This document shows positions 19,521-24,082 of a stretch of 24,082 nt of DNA, in pieces; positions within the stretch are counted from its first letter, which is position 1, and the number at the start of each line of letters is the position of its first letter. The position numbers were made by a program, and so were the translations under genes. The notes under the pieces are model-generated. The model had not been told where the DNA came from. It searched no databases and was given only the letters and a program-made list of their open reading frames with translations. Origin of the DNA: Klebsormidium nitens (lineage: Eukaryota > Streptophyta > Klebsormidiophyceae > Klebsormidiales > Klebsormidiaceae); NCBI GenBank assembly GCA_000708835.1, contig DF237426.1, forward strand, positions 1-24,082, in the 5' to 3' direction.

Positions 19521-19614
19521 GTAAGTTTCTCAATACTGGGAGCTTAAAGTAAAACGCGCTTCAATTCGAGAAATAAATTTCCTAGGAGGTATTAAGGGAT
19601 TCAAGACTTGGACC

Positions 19615-20664
19615 ATGGATGGTGAGATGGAGAAGGAGATGCGCGCAATTTTGAAGAAGCAGAGTCCAGACAAGGTTCAACGTGGGGCTCCTCCAAATCG
19701 GGCAGATTCAACGGTAAATAACTACATACGAGACGTGCGGCACGTTTTTGTAAAGGGACCCTGGGGGGGGACGATCCATGACCTTGATTGGGTAAGTGAT
19801 TTCAACGCCGTCAAGAAAGTGCTGAAGGGGCTGACGAATTCTCGAGATGGGAAACCCTTGAAAGATCTCACCAAGGGGAATTACGCAGCTCCCTTTGCAA
19901 TCCTTGCGGCCCACTTGCATGATAACGAAGCGCACGCTGCATATTCTCGCTTCATACAGAAAATGAAACCCACACAGGAGGATCTGGACCAAACGGCTCA
20001 AAAAAAGACCCCAAAAGAAGTAGACAACTGGGTGAGTTGGTCCGAGCTGCTCGACAAGCGTAAAGAACTCGACCAACGCATCAACTCTGAGGTGGTGGCT
20101 AAATTTCGAGATGATCAGAAGTTAAATCGGCACGATAAACAGCTCGTGATGGATCATCTGATACTCTGTCTATACACAATGCCTCTTGGACCACTTCGAA
20201 ACGAATATGCGCATTGTAAGTTCGTTTTGCAAGAGGAGGACGAAATCGAGATCAAGCCGGGTGACGAAAATCTCTGCGAGTTGAATGAAAATCCCGACCA
20301 ATGCTTTTTCTACATCGCACGGCATAAGACCTTGGAGAAAGATGGAGTTCGAAAGCTTGAAATTCCTGAAAATCTTGTGAATGTGATACTCCGCTCTTTC
20401 AATCTCATTCCCAGGCAATATCTAATACTCAAGAGACACTATCTTGACTGGAAGGACGAATCGATAGCAAACTTTACCGTTGTCTTGAACGAGTTAGGAC
20501 AGAGGCACTTCGGTAAGAATCTATCTTGCACATTGCTTCGACACATAAGTCATACTGAGGAGAGTCCTCGATTGCATTCACGCGGTGAGATGCGGGCAAA
20601 AGCGAAGTATATGGGGCATAGCATGAGGACAGCGGACGAGCTCTATAACAGACGATACGGGTGA
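19615..20664 (+). CDS. Tyrosine recombinase (integrase-like), intact
   Basis: This 349-residue protein has a helical N-terminal DNA-binding half (about residues 30-160) and a C-terminal catalytic half. The expected residues are R195 in MPLGPLRNEY, K238 in ARHKT, R309 in LLRHIS, H335 in YMGHSM and Y344 in ADELY, nine residues after H335 as usual in this family. The box II histidine three residues before R309 appears to be threonine, a tolerated variation. The enzyme would cut and rejoin DNA at short sites through a 3'-phosphotyrosine link. The start at 19615 (GGACCATGG) has the best context. A decayed relative lies directly upstream, and a small basic gene and the primase-helicase follow on the same strand. 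It probably integrates or excises the element. Confidence 0.85.
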   Translation: MDGEMEKEMRAILKKQSPDKVQRGAPPNRADSTVNNYIRDVRHVFVKGPWGGTIHDLDWVSDFNAVKKVLKGLTNSRDGKPLKDLTKGNYAAPFAILAAHLHDNEAHAAYSRFIQKMKPTQEDLDQTAQKKTPKEVDNWVSWSELLDKRKELDQRINSEVVAKFRDDQKLNRHDKQLVMDHLILCLYTMPLGPLRNEYAHCKFVLQEEDEIEIKPGDENLCELNENPDQCFFYIARHKTLEKDGVRKLEIPENLVNVILRSFNLIPRQYLILKRHYLDWKDESIANFTVVLNELGQRHFGKNLSCTLLRHISHTEESPRLHSRGEMRAKAKYMGHSMRTADELYNRRYG

Positions 20665-20732
20665 CAGCTTATGGTGCGCGTCACCTGTGCCCACAAATTT
20701 TCTCAGGCTTGAAACTAAGGGGCGTACCGCCA

Positions 20733-20971
20733 TGTCGGGCATCCACAATCACTCGAGCTCTTCCTCGTGTCCAGCCTGCTTTGAATCGGCGAAGTACAAG
20801 GAGGAAGTTCAGGCAAAAGGCAGAAAATATGCCAGATCCTATTATCAACTGCATAAGGAGCGGATCTTGCTTAAGAAGGCCCTCGAACGGATAGAGAAGG
20901 GTGTTCGAGTAAGCAGATGTACTAGAGAGCGGTTAAATGAAGCTAACATTCACTCGCTGATCAAGGCGTAG
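20733..20971 (+). CDS. Small basic protein with a CPAC motif (79 aa)
   Basis: Starting at ATG 20733, the protein opens with a His/Ser-rich stretch and CPAC, half of a possible zinc site. A Lys/Arg-rich helix follows (about residues 19-55, ARSYYQLHKERILLKKAL), and it ends in HSLIKA. The frame could begin further upstream at a non-ATG codon, but ATG 20733 fits best. Small proteins with YYxxHKExIL repeats are seen in large DNA viruses and related elements, from memory. It lies between the recombinase (68 bases upstream) and the primase-helicase, so it may be an accessory DNA-binding protein. Function is not known. Confidence 0.5.
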
Positions 20972-21177
20972 AAGCGCTCATCGGAGTGAAAGCCATTCAT
21001 AAGGACTGGACCACTTGGTGAATGATGCAGAAGTGCATGCAATCAATACATGCAACTTTTGAAGCACATGAAAGCTTGTGCTTCAAGGCGGCAATCGTGA
21101 GGCCATTCGTAGTGCGTTTGTCAATGTCTATTTTTTTCTCGACTTGAAAACAATAGGAGGCGAGCGGATTTGGGACC
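20972..21177 (+). promoter_or_regulatory. Intergenic region upstream of the intronless primase-helicase
   Basis: It holds a perfect 9-bp inverted repeat, TTGAAGCAC (21059-21067) and GTGCTTCAA (21078-21086), with a 10-base loop, possibly a terminator or binding site. After it come T7 (21131-21137), TAGGAG (21154-21159) and the start context TTGGGACCATGG. The T-run, TAGGA and GGACCATGG order matches that upstream of 17741. TTTTTTTCTC...ACAATAG also resembles a 3' splice site, so a 5' untranslated exon is possible. Confidence 0.45.
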
Positions 21178-24018
21178 ATGGAATCCACAAAGCTGATTGG
21201 CGCTTTGGAGGAGTACGCACAAGAGGGTCTCTATGCTATACCAGCAAAGGCATCCCTTTGGAAAGACGGCACCAAAAAGGTGCTTGGGACCATGCCGCAT
21301 ACCAACGGAGACTCAGCTATACGGTCTGGCTCCGATTGGAGTGCTTCTAGGGCAAGAATTCTTGAACACATTGAAACGAGAGGATACAACTTTCTTGCAA
21401 TCAAAACCGGTGCTATATCCGATTGCTTCGTCCTAGATGTAGACGTGAAGGACAAACAAGATGAGGATATCTTAGCTGGAATGCCCTATTGGCAAAGCTT
21501 GATCGAGGAGCACGGTGAGCCCGACACTTTGAGAGCAACCACTGCCAGTGGGGGCCTCCATTACTACTTCTCGTTTAGTAGCACAATCAAAGAAGGGCTT
21601 GAATCCGGCAAGAATTTCGTGGGGCTGGATGTTGACGGTCAGGTCTACGGCATTGATGGTCGCGGTGAGGGGGGAATAGCATTCGCTCCACCAAGCACTC
21701 TTGGTGAAGGCAGGGAATATCGATGGAACATGCCGCCTAAACGGACCAATATCAAGGCCGCACCTACGTGGGTTGTCGACCTTGTCAATGCGTCTGCCAT
21801 AAGAGCTGGTCACACTGGAAGATCGAACGCAACCACTCGAAGCGGGATCCAAGCAGTGCATTATCCAGAACCCACTAAGCACCATGATATCGAGACCTTC
21901 GCAGATGATGGAGACCTGAACGAGGAATCTTTGGACACTCAAGAGGCTGAAGCGCGTGAACACAAGATTGCTGCTGCAATGATGAAGCTGCTAAGAGATG
22001 CTGGGTTAGATGAGAACGTTAGCTTCTCGGGGAAGGTTTCCTTTCGTGGCCCTCTTGGTTCGATTTACTCCTTCACCTGCAGGGGGCCTCGGCGGTGTAT
22101 TCACGGCCACCGCCACAACGGCTCAAACAACTTTCGACTCATCAAACGGGGATGGGTCGTGCTTTACCGTTGTTTTGGCGTAGACTGCTCGGAAAAGCCG
22201 CTCGAAGAGTTGGGCAATCTCAGCCTTGCCGACTCACTGCTTGATGCGAATCCCACAAAATTGCACCCAACTTTCGACCGTTCCGTCTTCCCAGACAATT
22301 GCAAGGCCATATCACAAGACGAATGCGAGTCTTATTTGAAGCTCATCAGACGCAACGTGATGCACCGCTATCGGGGTCTTGCAGAAATCTTCAGCGCCAT
22401 ATATGCCGTTGATGGACGTATCCTTGCTGAGGGGAAGACTCTCCGGTATTGGAACGGACGAAGGTGGCTACTTGATGGTTCCTTCCACGTGCAATCCGTC
22501 TTCTCGAGCCACATCGCAAGGATTCTGCGCTGGTACGAGAATCAGAGACTGGCAGCCTTTAAAAGGGAGATCTATAAGCTCGCAAAGGAGTCGGAAGAGT
22601 GGGGTTGCATACCGGAGGGATCCGAATATACGCTTCCGGAGTGGGCAACTCATCCGAAGAGCGAACAAGAAAAGGAAGCCTGCCGCCGGGCGTGGAAGGC
22701 AGTCGCAACCACTTTGCCATACCCCCCGCAAAAAGATCTACCGGATCTGACGCGTTGTTCTGAAGTGCGCATCTGCCTTGAGTACGTCGTCAATTCGTTG
22801 CAAATCCAAGAGGATCTTAACGCCCTGATGGACCTCGCCAACCCTTTTCTGTTTGCATGTGCTAATGGGGTGATTGACACAACGACCGGACAGCTGCTCG
22901 CACCCCATCCGGCCCAATTGTGCTCGCGAGCTTCGAAGGTAGCCTTCCGTGGTATGCCAAGAAGCGAATCTCGATTTGCCAGGTTCTTGCTGGATTGCTT
23001 CAACGGCAACAGACAAGTGCTCGACTGGTATCAACTCTACCTCGGGTACTGCATGACTGCTGACACAAGCGAGCAGATCTTTTTGGTCAAACAGGGGGAA
23101 GGATCGAACGGAAAAACACTGACAAAGATTGCTTCGTTTGAGATCTTTGGGTCCTACGCAGTGGTCATGGACCGAGACGTAATCATCGAGGCCGGCGGCC
23201 GACGCAGTGCGGGGTCTGCATCATCTCACCTCATGGCCTTAAAGGGGGCTAGATTGGCGGAATCAGACGAATCAGGCGAGAAATCCGTTCTTAACGAATC
23301 GACCATAAAACAGTTGTCCGGAGGAGGCTCGATCACGGCACGAGAGCTCCAAGGTAGGCAAGAGAATTTCATGGTGACCCACAAGGCAATTCTAAACACG
23401 AACTACAAGCCGGTCATGGAGAACGCATCATTCAGTCTTATTCGCCGTATGGCCCTTCTTCCGATGATGGTCACCTTTACGTCTGCCGAGAGTCTGAATC
23501 CAAACAAATCAAGAGAAAAGGCGAGAGACTCCACTCTCGAAGCATACCTCAAGTCTGATGAAGGCCGAGAGGACGGGCTATCATGGATTGCAGCAGGAGC
23601 GAGCCGCTACTTCGAAATCAAACGGGCAAAGCCAAGCGCCTTGGTTCTCGAGAAACGGCCAAAGGCTATGGAAGACGCACTAAAAGCTTACGTGAATGAC
23701 GCTGACGTTGCTAAACGTTTCATTGAAGATTGCTTGGAGTTCGAAGAGCTGCATCCCGGACAACGGGCAACCTGGCCTTTGGCGGGGGGTGAGCGCTTGC
23801 AAGAAGCCTTTCAGACATGGATCAAAGAAGAAGACGTGTCTAGCTCCATCACCGCAACAGCTCTCAAGAAACGAGTCGTGCTGTATGCCGATGGCGGCAA
23901 CCATCAAGTTGCGGACGGTCGCTTCACTGACAAGAAGGTCCAATTAAGGGGTCAATTCAAAGGCCTCAGTGGTGTGCGTCTAAGGCCTGAATACCTCGAC
24001 AGCATTTCACTGGTGTGA
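21178..24018 (+). CDS. Intronless Prim-Pol / zinc knuckle / D5 / SF3 primase-helicase (946 aa)
   Basis: A bifunctional replication protein. Residues 1-205 form an archaeo-eukaryotic Prim-Pol domain: D87 and D89 in LDVDVKD, H128 in GGLHYYF, and D160 in GIDGRGEGG. Residues 301-337 carry a UL52/PrimPol-like zinc knuckle (C307, H313, C332, C337; C-x5-H-x18-C-x4-C). Residues 390-590 match D5_N-type sequence, including ANGVIDTTTGQL. Residues 630-770 are the SF3 ATPase: Walker A GEGSNGKT (K646), Walker B ARLAESDE (E695-E698), the B' motif GGGSITARELQGR, sensor 1 N742 in NTNYKP, and R756/R757. All key residues are present and the frame is unbroken. The family primes and unwinds DNA for viruses, virophages and plasmids. 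The neighbouring recombinase suggests an integrative self-replicating element. Confidence 0.92.
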   Translation: MESTKLIGALEEYAQEGLYAIPAKASLWKDGTKKVLGTMPHTNGDSAIRSGSDWSASRARILEHIETRGYNFLAIKTGAISDCFVLDVDVKDKQDEDILAGMPYWQSLIEEHGEPDTLRATTASGGLHYYFSFSSTIKEGLESGKNFVGLDVDGQVYGIDGRGEGGIAFAPPSTLGEGREYRWNMPPKRTNIKAAPTWVVDLVNASAIRAGHTGRSNATTRSGIQAVHYPEPTKHHDIETFADDGDLNEESLDTQEAEAREHKIAAAMMKLLRDAGLDENVSFSGKVSFRGPLGSIYSFTCRGPRRCIHGHRHNGSNNFRLIKRGWVVLYRCFGVDCSEKPLEELGNLSLADSLLDANPTKLHPTFDRSVFPDNCKAISQDECESYLKLIRRNVMHRYRGLAEIFSAIYAVDGRILAEGKTLRYWNGRRWLLDGSFHVQSVFSSHIARILRWYENQRLAAFKREIYKLAKESEEWGCIPEGSEYTLPEWATHPKSEQEKEACRRAWKAVATTLPYPPQKDLPDLTRCSEVRICLEYVVNSLQIQEDLNALMDLANPFLFACANGVIDTTTGQLLAPHPAQLCSRASKVAFRGMPRSESRFARFLLDCFNGNRQVLDWYQLYLGYCMTADTSEQIFLVKQGEGSNGKTLTKIASFEIFGSYAVVMDRDVIIEAGGRRSAGSASSHLMALKGARLAESDESGEKSVLNESTIKQLSGGGSITARELQGRQENFMVTHKAILNTNYKPVMENASFSLIRRMALLPMMVTFTSAESLNPNKSREKARDSTLEAYLKSDEGREDGLSWIAAGASRYFEIKRAKPSALVLEKRPKAMEDALKAYVNDADVAKRFIEDCLEFEELHPGQRATWPLAGGERLQEAFQTWIKEEDVSSSITATALKKRVVLYADGGNHQVADGRFTDKKVQLRGQFKGLSGVRLRPEYLDSISLV

Positions 24019-24082
24019 CCGGAGAGACGGGCCAACAGACTTGCAAGACGCTGGGCAGCGATCTGTGGGCGGCGGACCGCAT
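24019..24082. other. Right edge of the window, 3' flank of the primase-helicase
   Basis: Only 64 bases remain. The short phrases CTTGCAAGACGCT and CGATCTGTGGG recall pieces of intron 4 of the spliced gene (near 10355 and 10410). The match is too short to call a repeat. The right boundary of the element is not in the window. Confidence 0.3.

Noticed and set aside
19581-19590. AGGAGG before the recombinase as a bacterial ribosome binding site
   Set aside because: It is 25 bases from the start codon and the surroundings are eukaryotic; TAGG is more likely part of a promoter-like or splice-like motif.
23680-23943. Minus-strand frame inside the intronless primase-helicase
   Set aside because: Antisense to an unbroken 946-codon gene with all its motifs; no independent evidence.

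Overview
This looks like eukaryotic nuclear DNA, most likely from an alga or a related plant-lineage organism; the taxon cannot be fixed from sequence alone. Two genes have many GT-AG introns with consistent phases, and TATA-like boxes and dispersed minisatellites are present. Set among them is a block of compact intronless genes typical of large DNA viruses, virophages or integrative elements. I recognise no rRNA, tRNA or CRISPR array.

Layout. (1) 1-2560 is a truncated duplicate of the 5' end of the gene that starts near 8.3 kb (promoter, leader and the first five coding exons). (2) 3240-8071, minus strand, is an unrecognised gene of about eight exons with a 33-bp minisatellite in one intron. 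(3) 8258-16931, plus strand, is a gene of about 12 exons. Its first exons encode an acidic/serine-rich and then basic extension. The later exons encode an archaeo-eukaryotic Prim-Pol domain, a UL52/PrimPol-type zinc knuckle, a D5_N-like region and an SF3 helicase. The splice phases join cleanly except in one exon with two apparent frame changes. Its introns carry TGACGTCA-centred repeats, and one intron holds an antisense ORF resembling GIY-YIG/T5orf172 nucleases. (4) 17105-17300 holds more of the same repeats. (5) 17352-24018 is a compact, intronless, virus-like block. It has two small minus-strand genes, a palindrome-rich intergenic region, a decayed tyrosine recombinase, an intact tyrosine recombinase, a small basic protein and a 946-residue Prim-Pol/zinc/D5/SF3 primase-helicase.

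Interpretation (inference). The window holds two generations of one kind of replication gene. One is an intronless copy beside an integrase, with its Prim-Pol, zinc, Walker and sensor residues all present. The other is diverged, spliced, fused to a non-viral N-terminal extension, and probably partly decayed in its helicase half. Integrase plus primase-helicase is a minimal kit for integration and self-replication, as in virophage-like or giant-virus-derived insertions. Most ORFs of the right-hand block share a TAGG element shortly before an ATGG start, which suggests common expression signals.
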